Assembly: GCA_014728175.1 (NCBI GenBank)
Contig: WJMA01000028.1
Coordinates: forward strand, 1-58,185
Direction: 5' to 3'
DNA: 58,185 bases
Origin: Candidatus Fermentibacterota bacterium
Lineage (GTDB): Bacteria; Fermentibacterota; Fermentibacteria; Fermentibacterales; JCC-6
Both the position numbers and the translations under genes were made by a program. Each line of letters opens with the position of its first letter. Position 1 is the stretch's first letter. The notes under the pieces are model-generated. The model saw only the letters and a program-made list of their open reading frames with translations. It was not told where the DNA came from and searched no databases. This document shows, piece after piece, positions 8,045-16,887 of the stretch.

Positions 8045-10231
8045 GTGAAGACGTTTCTCATAGCTTCCAACAGGCTGCCGGCGAAGATAAAGCGGAGCGA
8101 GGAAGACGTGATCCTGGAGCCTTCCGTAGGTGGCCTGGCTACCGGTCTGAGGTCTTTTTACCAATCCTATGACTGCTCCTGGATAGGCTGGCCGGGGCTT
8201 CCCAGCGAAGAGCTGGACGGGCTGGAGGACAAGGTCGCGGGACTTCTCGAACAAGAATCCTGCGTCCCGGTCCACCTCCCCTCGAACCTGCTGAACGGCT
8301 ACTATTACGGTTACGCCAACAGAACCATATGGCCCCTCTTTCACTACTTCCAGCATCTGGCGGATTTCGACAGCAGACTCTGGGAATCGTATAGAGAGGC
8401 CAACCATCGCTTCGCGGACACCGTAGCCTCACTGGCGGCACCGGGCAACTTCATATGGGTCCATGATTACCATTTGATGCTTCTGCCAAGGCTTTTGAAG
8501 GAAAGATTGCCCGATTGTCCGATAGGATACTTCCTGCATATACCCTTCCCCTCTTTCGAGCTGTTCAGGCTGCTTCCGGAGAGGGAGGAGATACTGGACG
8601 GACTGCTGGGTTCGGACCTGGTGGGATTCCATTCCTACGAGTACGCCAGGCACTTCCTCAGCTCGGCCCTGAGGCTGAAGGGCTGCGATATTGAGCTGAA
8701 CAAGGTGCTGGTTGGAAACCGTACGGTCAAGGTCGACGTCTTCCCCATGAGCATAGACTACGACCAGTTCTCCAGCCCTCCAGATCTGGACCGGGCCGGG
8801 GAGATAATCAAAGACGCCCGCCAAAGACTGGGAGACCGAAAGATGATCCTCTCGGTCGACAGGCTCGATTACACCAAGGGTATAATCCAGCGGTTGCAGG
8901 CGTTCGAGCTCTTTCTGGAGCGCAACCCCGCTCTGCGGGACAAGGTTCTGCTGGTACTGCTGGTGGTTCCCTCCCGGATCGCAGTACCCCAATACGCACG
9001 TTTGAAAAAGGATATCGACGAGCTGGTGGGCAAGATCAACGGGCGCTACGGAGGGGTGGCCTACGCTCCCATAGCCTACCTGTACCGCTCGCTGGATTTC
9101 CCGGACCTGCACGCCCTTTACGGAATGGCGGATGTTGGTTTGGTCACCCCCGTCCGCGACGGGATGAACCTGGTGGCCAAGGAGTACGTCACCGCCAAGA
9201 GCAACGGGCGGGGAATGCTAATACTCAGTGAGATGGCCGGCGCGGTGATGGAGCTGGGCGAGGCGATAATGGTCAATCCCAACAATCACGGGCAGGTCGC
9301 GGATGCCATCGTCCAGGCCCTGCAGATGGATGAGGAGGAGCGCGAGACCCGTATGAGAGCCATGCAGGACCGAATCCGACGCTACGATGTCACCAGGTGG
9401 GCGGAGGACTTCACGGAGTCTCTGGATAATTGCTGGGTGGAGCTTCGACAGGAACAGGCCGCGGAGCTGGACCCCGAAGAGCCGGGAAAGATCCTGGAGG
9501 AATACCTGAAAGCCGAGAACAGCCTTATCCTGCTTGACTACGACGGCACTCTCATCGATCCCGCCGAGGATGCGGAGAGCGAGGCTATCGATTCCAGACT
9601 CAGAGACCTCATCATCAGCCTGACCAACATCGAAGGCAACACGGTGGTGGTGCTCAGCGGCCGCACCAAGGAGGACTTGGAGCAGTCGGTAGGCTCAGAG
9701 GATCTCAATCTGGTGGCCGAGCACGGAGTGTGGCTGCACGACGTCGGGGGCAAATGGCGGATGATCGCTCCCCTGGACAACAGATGGAAGGAAGATATCC
9801 ACCCGATACTGAGGTTCTACGCGGATCGGACTCCGGGGGCATACGTGCAGGAGAAGGACTACTCCCTGGTGCTGCATTACCGAAAGTCTGAGCCGGACTT
9901 GGCCACCATTCGTTCCAGTGAGCTTCTGGAGGCTTTGCTTCCCAGCGCCTCGCAGATGGATCTGGACGTTCTGGAAGGCGAAAAGCTGATAGAGGTAAGG
10001 AACCGGGACGTACACAAGGGCCGAGCTGCCCTTCACTGGCTGGAAAAGAAGAGATGGGGCTTCATAATGGTTGCCGGCGACGATACCACCGACGAGGATA
10101 CGTTCCGAGCCATGCCGGACCGGACCTTTTCGGTAAAGGTGGGTGGAGGACACACTTCCGCTCGATACAGAGTCAAGTCGGCAAACGAGTTGAGATCGCT
10201 GTTATGGCGTATGGCCAACAAAAAGGTATAG
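8045..10231 (+). CDS. otsAB: Bifunctional trehalose-6-phosphate synthase/phosphatase
   Basis: 728 aa fusion. Residues 1-465 are a GT20 trehalose-6-phosphate synthase: SNRLPAK at the N-terminus, WVHDYHLMLLPRLL, HIPFPSFELFRLLP, LSVDRLDYTKGI (nucleotide-sugar binding) and VTPVRDGMNLVAKEY. Residues ~485-728 are a HAD trehalose-6-phosphatase with nucleophile motif LLDYDGTLID, VLSGRTKEDL and the metal motif GDDTTDEDTF. The protein should make trehalose from UDP-glucose and glucose-6-phosphate through T6P without releasing the intermediate. GTG start at 8045, weak Shine-Dalgarno. Followed after 190 nt by a second trehalose-metabolism gene. Confidence 0.93.
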   Translation: MKTFLIASNRLPAKIKRSEEDVILEPSVGGLATGLRSFYQSYDCSWIGWPGLPSEELDGLEDKVAGLLEQESCVPVHLPSNLLNGYYYGYANRTIWPLFHYFQHLADFDSRLWESYREANHRFADTVASLAAPGNFIWVHDYHLMLLPRLLKERLPDCPIGYFLHIPFPSFELFRLLPEREEILDGLLGSDLVGFHSYEYARHFLSSALRLKGCDIELNKVLVGNRTVKVDVFPMSIDYDQFSSPPDLDRAGEIIKDARQRLGDRKMILSVDRLDYTKGIIQRLQAFELFLERNPALRDKVLLVLLVVPSRIAVPQYARLKKDIDELVGKINGRYGGVAYAPIAYLYRSLDFPDLHALYGMADVGLVTPVRDGMNLVAKEYVTAKSNGRGMLILSEMAGAVMELGEAIMVNPNNHGQVADAIVQALQMDEEERETRMRAMQDRIRRYDVTRWAEDFTESLDNCWVELRQEQAAELDPEEPGKILEEYLKAENSLILLDYDGTLIDPAEDAESEAIDSRLRDLIISLTNIEGNTVVVLSGRTKEDLEQSVGSEDLNLVAEHGVWLHDVGGKWRMIAPLDNRWKEDIHPILRFYADRTPGAYVQEKDYSLVLHYRKSEPDLATIRSSELLEALLPSASQMDLDVLEGEKLIEVRNRDVHKGRAALHWLEKKRWGFIMVAGDDTTDEDTFRAMPDRTFSVKVGGGHTSARYRVKSANELRSLLWRMANKKV

Positions 10232-10421
10232 AGCCAGAGAGCATTGCCTGCCGAATGTAGGCCCGACCGAGGAGCATCGCTGTCGTACGCCGGACAATCT
10301 CATCTCGGCGATGCGGGGAACAATTACCACCCATTCCGTAGTATGTTACGAGGGGATCATCCAGATCCTCCTTTTTGCATTAGGCAAAACCTGTTAACCG
10401 AAGCACCGGGAAGAGGGATGA

Positions 10422-13400
10422 ATGGCTGAACAGCCCTACACAATCGACCTGAGCAAACTTGACGCCTTCATTCTGGACATGGATGGCGTGGTGACCAGAA
10501 CCGCCCGGCTCCATGCCCTGTCTTGGAAGAGAATGTTCGATGAGTTCCTGCAGAGCAGGGCGGAGACGGAGGAAGGTAGCTTCGCTCCATTCGGTATCGA
10601 CGAAGACTACAACCGCTACGTGGACGGTAAGCCCAGGTTCGAAGGAGCCCAGAGCTTCCTCGAATCAAGGGGACTGTCTATTCCCTTCGGATCTCCGGAC
10701 GACCCGCCGGACCGTGAGACGGTGTGCGGACTGGGCAACCGGAAGAACAAGTACTTCCACGCGCTTCTTAGAACCGAAGGCGCAGAGGTGATTCGATCCA
10801 CCCTGGACTTCGTTCACACCATGAAGGCGAGAGGTTTGCGCTTCGCAGTAATCTCGGCCAGCAAGAACGCCAAGACGGTGCTGGAGACCGCCAACGTAAG
10901 TCACCTCTTCCCGGTAGCGGTGGACGGCCTGGAATCCGCGAGGCTGAAGCTGGCAGGCAAACCCGAGCCGGACATCTTCCTGGAGGCGGCGCGAAGGCTG
11001 GGCACAGATCCCGGTCGCACGGCGGTGGTGGAGGATGCCCAGGCCGGCGTCCAGGCAGGCAAGACTGGAGGTTTCGCCCTGGTAATAGGCCTGGACCGGG
11101 GAGATCAGAGAGAGCAGCTCATATCCAGCGGGGCGGACATCGTGGTGAGTGATCTCACCGAATTACGGACGAAAAAGAATGATACCCGTTTGGTTACCGG
11201 GGAGATTCCCTCCGCCCTGAGGTCGACCGACGAGATCCTGTTCAGGTTGCATCAGGGTATACCGGTGCTTTTCTTCGACTACGACGGGACCCTCACTCCG
11301 ATAGTAAGGCACCCTTCCGAGGCAGCCATACCTGTGACCACCAAAGAGATACTTGAGAGACTTGCCGCCAGGTGGCACGTAGCCATCGTCAGCGGGAGGG
11401 ACCTGAAAGACGTTCGGGGCATGGTGGGTCTGGACGAGCTGATTTACGCGGGTAGCCACGGTTTCGACGTCTCCGACTCCACCGTATCCCTTCCCGGGGA
11501 GATAAACGTAGAGAGCATCCTGTCCGCGCTGGACGAGGCCCAGGCCCGGCTCGAGCCCCGGGTGGAAGGTCTGGAGGGAGCCTGGATCGAGCGGAAGAGT
11601 TTTGCCATCGCGCTGCACTACAGAGAGTCCCCGGAGGAGGTGGAACCGGTCCTGGAAAGGCACGTGGATCGAATCGTGTCGGAAACCGAGGAACTCAGGA
11701 AATCGTGCGGCAAGAAGATATTCGAGCTCCGTCCGGACGTGGATTGGGACAAGGGCAAGGCTCTCACCTCGCTCCTTAAGGGAATGGACGTAGATTACGA
11801 CTCCGCAGTACCGCTCTACATAGGAGACGACACCACCGACGAGGACGCGTTCAGGGAGATAGTCGGCCGCGGCATCGGCATACTTGTCAGCGACGATCCG
11901 GGCGAAACCGCCGCCGAATACGGCCTACGAAATCCCGACGAGGTGGCGGTTTTCCTGAACAGGCTTCTCCGTTTCGCGGATGCGGACAGGGCCTCCGGGG
12001 AGTGGATACTCCGCTACGAGGGCTTCGAACCCGACAAGGAGCGGTTCCGGGAGGCTCTCTGCACCACGGGCAACGGCTACTTCGCCACCAGGGGCGCCGC
12101 TCCGGAATCCGACGCCGGCGAGCACCATTATCCGGGTACTTACGTGGGAGGTTGCTACAACCGGCTGGTAAGCAACGTGGCCGGCCGGACCATAGAGAAC
12201 GAGAGCATTGTCAACGTGCCCAACTGGCTTCCCCTGACGTTCCGTCTGGAGGGTGGCGAGTGGTTCGACCTGGAGAAGGTGGACCTCGAGCAGTACGTAC
12301 AGGAGCTGGACATGGCCAGGGGGGTGCTGACCAGAAGGATCCTGTTCTCCGACGGTAACGGGCGGAGAACCCGGCTCGTCCAGCGCAGGTTCGCCCACAT
12401 GGGTAAGAGGCGCCTCGGCGGGCTTGAAACCACCGTGATTCCTGAGAACTGGTCCGGCAGGATAACGTTCAAGGCCTCCCTGGACGGCAGGGTCGGGAAC
12501 ACCATGGTCAAGCGCTACCAGTCGCTGAACAACCAGCATCTCGATCTCATCTCCGAAGGTTTCGACGAAGAAGGTAGTTTTTGGCTACAGGTGGAAACCA
12601 ACCAGTCCCACGTACGGATTGCGGAAGCCGCCATAGTCAGGGCCTTCCGGCACGACCGTACCATCTCGCCCGCCATCACCGATAACAGCGAAAAGGGATA
12701 CGTTAGCCGGGAGCTGGAGGTAGGAGTGACCGAAGGCCAGCCGGTACGAATCGAGAAGATCGTCTCCATATGCACCTCCAGAGACCGGGCCATATCGGAA
12801 AGCCTTCTCGAGGCCCGTCATGAGGTATCCCACAGTCCCGATTTCGACGAACTGTTGGAGGAACACGTTATAGACTGGCAGCATCTTTGGGACCGCTGCC
12901 AGATCACCTGCGGAGTGGAGAACAACGACATCGGAAGGACTCTCAACCTTCACATCTTCCATCTGCTGCAGACGGTGTCGGTCTACTCGATCGATCTGGA
13001 CATCGGCGTGCCCCCCCGGGGCCTGCACGGAGAGGCCTACAGGGGACTAATAATGTGGGACGAGCTGTTCATCTTCCCCTTCCTCAACCTCCGCATACCG
13101 GACCTAACCCGCTGCCTCCTGCAGTACAGGTTCCGCCGGCTCCAGCGGGCTCGCTGGGCGGCCAAAAGCGCCGGATACGAGGGAGCGATGTTCCCCTGGC
13201 AGAGCGGAAGCGACGGCCGGGAGGAGGCCCAGACCCTCCACATCAATCCGGAATCCGGACACTGGTTACCGGACAACTCACAATTGCAGAGGCATATAAA
13301 CATAGCCGTCGCCTACAACGTCTGGCAGTATTACCAGGCTAGTGGGGACGTGGAGTTCGTATGGTATTACGGAGCGGAGATGATTCTGGAGATAGCCCGC

Positions 13401-14399
13401 TTCTGGGCCAGCATAGCCCATCGCAATCCCGAGACGAATCGTTTCGAGATTCACAAAGTAATGGGGCCGGACGAGTTCCACGACGCATACCCCGACTCGG
13501 ACCAACCCGGTGTGGACAACAACGCCTACACCAACGTCATGGTCGCCTGGATCTGCAAACGAGCCCTGGACGTACTTGAAATGCTTCCTCCGGACCGGCT
13601 GCGCTCCATATGCGAGAACCTTAGCATCTGCCCCCGGGACCAGAAGATATGGAACGACATGAGTCGAAGGATGTACGTCCCCTTCCACGGTGACGGAATC
13701 ATCAGCCAGTTCGACCGTTACGACCAACTTTTGGAGTTCGACTGGGAGGGATACAGAGAGAAGTACGGCAACATACACCGGTTGGACCGCATACTGGAGT
13801 CCGAGGGCGATACCCCGAACCGATACAAGCTTTCCAAGCAGGCGGACGTGCTGATGCTGTTCTATCTCCTATCCGCGGACGAGCTGGGAGAGATCTTCGA
13901 AAGGCTGGAGTACGACTTCGATGCCGACCTTATACATAGAAACGTGGAGTATTACCTGGCCCGAACCGCTCACGGATCCACTCTTAGCAGACTCGTGCAC
14001 TCCTGGGTACTCTCCAGGTCAGAGCGGGACGAATCCTGGAGCCTGTTCAAGCAAGCCCTGAAGAGCGACGTCGCTGACATCCAGGGAGGCACCACCCACG
14101 AGGGCATTCATCTGGGAGCAATGGCGGGAACGGTAGACCTGGTTCAGAGATGCTACTCCGGCCTGGAGACCAGGGAAGGAATACTCAGGTTTAATCCAAT
14201 GCTACCGGAGGAGCTGGCCAGCATCTCCTTCAACATCCTATACAGAAGAAACCAGATAGACGTGCACATCGGCCGTAAGTCTCTCGTCCTGTGCAGTCGC
14301 AAGCAGCAAGCAGAACCGGTTCAAGTAGCGATCAAGGACCAGATAAGAACCCTCGAGCCCGGATGTACGGTCGAGTTTCCGCTGGACATTACTTCCTGA
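10422..14399 (+). CDS. HAD / trehalose phosphatase / GH65 phosphorylase three-domain fusion (OtsB1-like)
   Basis: 1325 aa. Residues 1-245: beta-phosphoglucomutase-like HAD (LDMDGVVTRT, SASKNAKT, KPEPDIF, VVEDAQAGVQAG). Residues ~270-515: trehalose-6-phosphatase (FDYDGTLTPI, IVSGRDLKDV, GDDTTDEDAF). Residues ~530-1325: GH65 phosphorylase/hydrolase (GNGYFATRG, GLHGEAYRG, WDELF, and HKVMGPDEFHD with the likely catalytic Glu). The order and length match, from memory, the ~1327-aa mycobacterial OtsB1. A consistent role would be phosphorolysis of trehalose or a related disaccharide to beta-glucose-1-phosphate, isomerised by the first domain, with T6P dephosphorylation. ATG at 10422 is preceded by GAGGG at 4-nt spacing. 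All three active-site motifs are present. Confidence 0.9.
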   Translation: MAEQPYTIDLSKLDAFILDMDGVVTRTARLHALSWKRMFDEFLQSRAETEEGSFAPFGIDEDYNRYVDGKPRFEGAQSFLESRGLSIPFGSPDDPPDRETVCGLGNRKNKYFHALLRTEGAEVIRSTLDFVHTMKARGLRFAVISASKNAKTVLETANVSHLFPVAVDGLESARLKLAGKPEPDIFLEAARRLGTDPGRTAVVEDAQAGVQAGKTGGFALVIGLDRGDQREQLISSGADIVVSDLTELRTKKNDTRLVTGEIPSALRSTDEILFRLHQGIPVLFFDYDGTLTPIVRHPSEAAIPVTTKEILERLAARWHVAIVSGRDLKDVRGMVGLDELIYAGSHGFDVSDSTVSLPGEINVESILSALDEAQARLEPRVEGLEGAWIERKSFAIALHYRESPEEVEPVLERHVDRIVSETEELRKSCGKKIFELRPDVDWDKGKALTSLLKGMDVDYDSAVPLYIGDDTTDEDAFREIVGRGIGILVSDDPGETAAEYGLRNPDEVAVFLNRLLRFADADRASGEWILRYEGFEPDKERFREALCTTGNGYFATRGAAPESDAGEHHYPGTYVGGCYNRLVSNVAGRTIENESIVNVPNWLPLTFRLEGGEWFDLEKVDLEQYVQELDMARGVLTRRILFSDGNGRRTRLVQRRFAHMGKRRLGGLETTVIPENWSGRITFKASLDGRVGNTMVKRYQSLNNQHLDLISEGFDEEGSFWLQVETNQSHVRIAEAAIVRAFRHDRTISPAITDNSEKGYVSRELEVGVTEGQPVRIEKIVSICTSRDRAISESLLEARHEVSHSPDFDELLEEHVIDWQHLWDRCQITCGVENNDIGRTLNLHIFHLLQTVSVYSIDLDIGVPPRGLHGEAYRGLIMWDELFIFPFLNLRIPDLTRCLLQYRFRRLQRARWAAKSAGYEGAMFPWQSGSDGREEAQTLHINPESGHWLPDNSQLQRHINIAVAYNVWQYYQASGDVEFVWYYGAEMILEIARFWASIAHRNPETNRFEIHKVMGPDEFHDAYPDSDQPGVDNNAYTNVMVAWICKRALDVLEMLPPDRLRSICENLSICPRDQKIWNDMSRRMYVPFHGDGIISQFDRYDQLLEFDWEGYREKYGNIHRLDRILESEGDTPNRYKLSKQADVLMLFYLLSADELGEIFERLEYDFDADLIHRNVEYYLARTAHGSTLSRLVHSWVLSRSERDESWSLFKQALKSDVADIQGGTTHEGIHLGAMAGTVDLVQRCYSGLETREGILRFNPMLPEELASISFNILYRRNQIDVHIGRKSLVLCSRKQQAEPVQVAIKDQIRTLEPGCTVEFPLDITS

Positions 14400-14546
14400 T
14401 GGGATAGCCCTAACCGATCCTTAACACATCCATGGTATGCCTACGTAGTAGGTTATTGTCCGAGCGGTCGCCTGAGCGTTAAGCGGCCGTCGCCCGATCG
14501 ATACGACCCCAATCAGGCCGGGCTAAGAGCGGGCGGGTATCTCCCG

Positions 14547-15296
14547 ATGTCGCATCCCAGGACCTACCCGGGGAACGACGGTGAGCGCCCCTCCGAGAAC
14601 TCCGGCCGGCAGATCTGCACCCTTCTTTTCCAGCCTGTGGTGAACCTCTCCGACCTTTCGATACTGGGATTCGAGATCATCCTGGAAGCCGGCGACCACT
14701 CGGGTCCTCAGGGTTCGCGGTGGGACTCGGTAAAGGCCTATGGAAACGCTGCGCTCTCGGCCATTTCCGCTTTCTCCAGAGAGTTGCGTAAGAGCCGGTA
14801 CTTCCTTCCGATCTCCACCGAAGCAATGACCGACCCCCACTTCGCCGACTTGCTTTCCCCGGAAACTCTTCAGGACTACGGCCTGGACAGTAGCCAGATC
14901 CTCCTCCAGCTCGTGGAACCGGGTCCGGAGGAAAGACGGGATCTGGAAAGGACCCTTAGGCGGTGCGTGGAGCAAGGGTTCAACGTAGCTATGGACGAAG
15001 TGGGGGCAGAAGAGTCGACCATGCGGGGCGTGCTGTCCATCAGCCCTCACTTCGTCCTTGTCGATCGTGACATTATCCGGGGATTGGATACGGACGTCGG
15101 AAAACGCAGATTCCTGACTGCGATAACCGACATTTCCCACCGGGCGGACTGCAAACCGATAGCTTCGGGAGTGGCTTCCTTCGAGGAGATGGAGGTGCTT
15201 CTGGACATGGGGCTGAGGTTGGCCTGGGGAGATCTTTGGGGAATGGCTGAGAGAACGACTTCGGAGCTCGGAGCATACCCGGCTTGGTGGCGATGA
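14547..15296 (+). CDS. Degenerate EAL-domain protein
   Basis: 249 aa. The fold of a c-di-GMP phosphodiesterase EAL domain is recognisable (LLFQPVVNLSDLSILGFEIIL, AMDEVGAEESTM, LVDRDIIRGLD, IASGVASFEEMEVLLDMGL), but key residues have changed. EAL is EIIL, the DDFG block is DEVG, the KID block is LVDRD, AEGVE is ASGVAS and QGY/F is WGD. Loss of the metal ligands and general base predicts no catalysis, possibly a c-di-GMP sensor. It is followed within 17 nt by a CBS-GGDEF frame that looks like its own missing C-terminal half. Confidence 0.75.
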   Translation: MSHPRTYPGNDGERPSENSGRQICTLLFQPVVNLSDLSILGFEIILEAGDHSGPQGSRWDSVKAYGNAALSAISAFSRELRKSRYFLPISTEAMTDPHFADLLSPETLQDYGLDSSQILLQLVEPGPEERRDLERTLRRCVEQGFNVAMDEVGAEESTMRGVLSISPHFVLVDRDIIRGLDTDVGKRRFLTAITDISHRADCKPIASGVASFEEMEVLLDMGLRLAWGDLWGMAERTTSELGAYPAWWR

Positions 15297-15312
15297 CACC
15301 ATCGCCGGGCTG

Positions 15313-16293
15313 GTGGCCAAACCGAAAACCTTGCAGGCCGGAACCACCACCTGTCAGGAGATGGACGCCCTGTTCCGCAGTGACAGAATGCTCGATCACG
15401 TGGCCATGCTCGATGGGCGTAAACCGTTGGGAATGATCACCCGCCAGCATTTCTACCTGTCCACTGGAGGGATGTTCGGTTACTCCGTTTTCCAGAGGAA
15501 ATACGCCGAAAGGTTGTGCAAGGACGACCCACTAGTGGTCAGAAACGGGCTAAAGGTAGCCGGTCTGGCCCAACTGGCCATGGACAGATTTCGGGACAGC
15601 ATGTACGATCCGGCGATCGTAATCGATTCGGAAGGTCGCTTTCAAGGCACCGTAACCGTGCAGCAACTCTTGGACAGGGCAGTGGAGCTGGAAGTGAAGG
15701 CTGCGATGAGCGCCAACCCGCTGACGGGCCTACCCGGAAACATGGCCATCCAAAAGTGGCTGCAGAAGGCTTTGGCCTCGCAAAGGTTTACGGTAGTCTA
15801 CACCGACCTGGACCGATTCAAGGAGTACAACGATGCATACGGCTTTCTCAACGGCGACGAGATGATTAGGCTGACCTCGACCATCCTGAGGGATCACGCA
15901 GATACGCTGGCAGAAGAATGCGAAGTCGGACACATTGGTGGCGACGACTTCGTGCTGGTAAGCTACTCCTCCGTCGACGACCGATTCCTGGCGTCCATCT
16001 GTGAGTTCTTCGACCGAAGAAAGATGCAGATGTTCAGGCTGGACGACCGGAAGACCGGTTACTTCGTCAGCATCGACAGGCGGGGGGCGGACACGGTCAC
16101 CCCGCTGACCACGCTCTCTCTGGCCGTGATCACCAGGGACAATTTCGAAGAGGTTCCCCATCCCGCGCAGTTGGGTGAGTACGTCGCCAGTCTTAAGAAA
16201 CGAGTGAAGAAGTCCACCGGTGAGCTCAATAGAAGCTGCTTCATGAGGGACCGGCGTACGTACAAGAGCTCCGGCGGTGGCAAAGCGGTCTGA
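15313..16293 (+). CDS. CBS-pair plus GGDEF-domain protein
   Basis: Residues ~1-120 form a CBS pair (MLDGRKPLGMITRQHF, VIDSEGRFQGTVTVQQLL). Residues ~135-310 form a GGDEF domain (NPLTGLPGN, VYTDLDRFKEYNDAYGF, HIGGDDFVLV), so the signature is GGDDF. No RxxD inhibitory site precedes it. Domain order EAL-CBS-GGDEF in one chain is a known family. Here the GTG at 15313 has no Shine-Dalgarno and the frame is open and family-like upstream (GDDTIAGLVAKP from 15289), which suggests a frameshift from the preceding EAL gene rather than an independent start. 326 aa as listed. Confidence 0.75.
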   Translation: MAKPKTLQAGTTTCQEMDALFRSDRMLDHVAMLDGRKPLGMITRQHFYLSTGGMFGYSVFQRKYAERLCKDDPLVVRNGLKVAGLAQLAMDRFRDSMYDPAIVIDSEGRFQGTVTVQQLLDRAVELEVKAAMSANPLTGLPGNMAIQKWLQKALASQRFTVVYTDLDRFKEYNDAYGFLNGDEMIRLTSTILRDHADTLAEECEVGHIGGDDFVLVSYSSVDDRFLASICEFFDRRKMQMFRLDDRKTGYFVSIDRRGADTVTPLTTLSLAVITRDNFEEVPHPAQLGEYVASLKKRVKKSTGELNRSCFMRDRRTYKSSGGGKAV

Positions 16294-16404
16294 CCCGCTC
16301 CTTCCTCCTGCCCCGACCCGCCTGTATATTGTGGCCCAAGTACCTGTGGTAACGGTTCCCTGCTCCCACCACCGTCGCGAGAGAGCCACTAAAAGGAGGG
16401 GCTT

Positions 16405-16830
16405 ATGCGAAGGATAGTCTTTGTCTGGCTGTTTGCGCTCAGCGCATCGCTCATGGCGTTCGGCGTGCCGGAGACGCCCGACGTACCGGAAGCCGACATC
16501 CCCGAGATCGAGATACCCGGAATGGAGATTCTCGACGAGGTTCAGGAGAAGCTGGACGAGCTGATAGCAGAGACCGACGCCCTCAGGCTGCTAATACCGG
16601 AGCTCTCAACTCTGGACGAGGTCTCCGCCAAGCTGGAGGAGCTGAGAGACACCGATCCGGAGCTTCAGGACCTTCAGACCGAGCTGGACGTCCTTCGGGC
16701 AGATCTGGTCGACGCGAAGGCCGAGCTGGACGAGAAGATCGGGCTGATCAACTCCGAGGTCGAGGAGATCCACTTGCTGGTCGAGACCTTCACCGAAGGA
16801 CTGCCCGAAACCGAAGGCGGTTCCAGGTAG
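16405..16830 (+). CDS. Small exported coiled-coil protein
   Basis: 141 aa. Strong Shine-Dalgarno (AAAAGGAGGGG) before the ATG. Signal peptide MRRIVFVWLFALSASLMAFG, then a Pro/Glu-rich stretch and a heptad-patterned Leu/Glu coiled coil (VQEKLDELIAETDAL, KLEELRDTDPELQDLQTEL) to near the end. Periplasmic or surface location inferred. No family recognised. Confidence 0.65.
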   Translation: MRRIVFVWLFALSASLMAFGVPETPDVPEADIPEIEIPGMEILDEVQEKLDELIAETDALRLLIPELSTLDEVSAKLEELRDTDPELQDLQTELDVLRADLVDAKAELDEKIGLINSEVEEIHLLVETFTEGLPETEGGSR

Positions 16831-16887
16831 ATCCCGGAGAGTAACGGCTTTTCCAAATCGTCTCGAAAGCGGCCTATCGAACCCGTA

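Noticed and set aside
14455-14520. tRNA-Ser-like string (GTCCGAGCGGTCGCCTGAG)
   Set aside because: No anticodon stem or T-arm follows; no cloverleaf.
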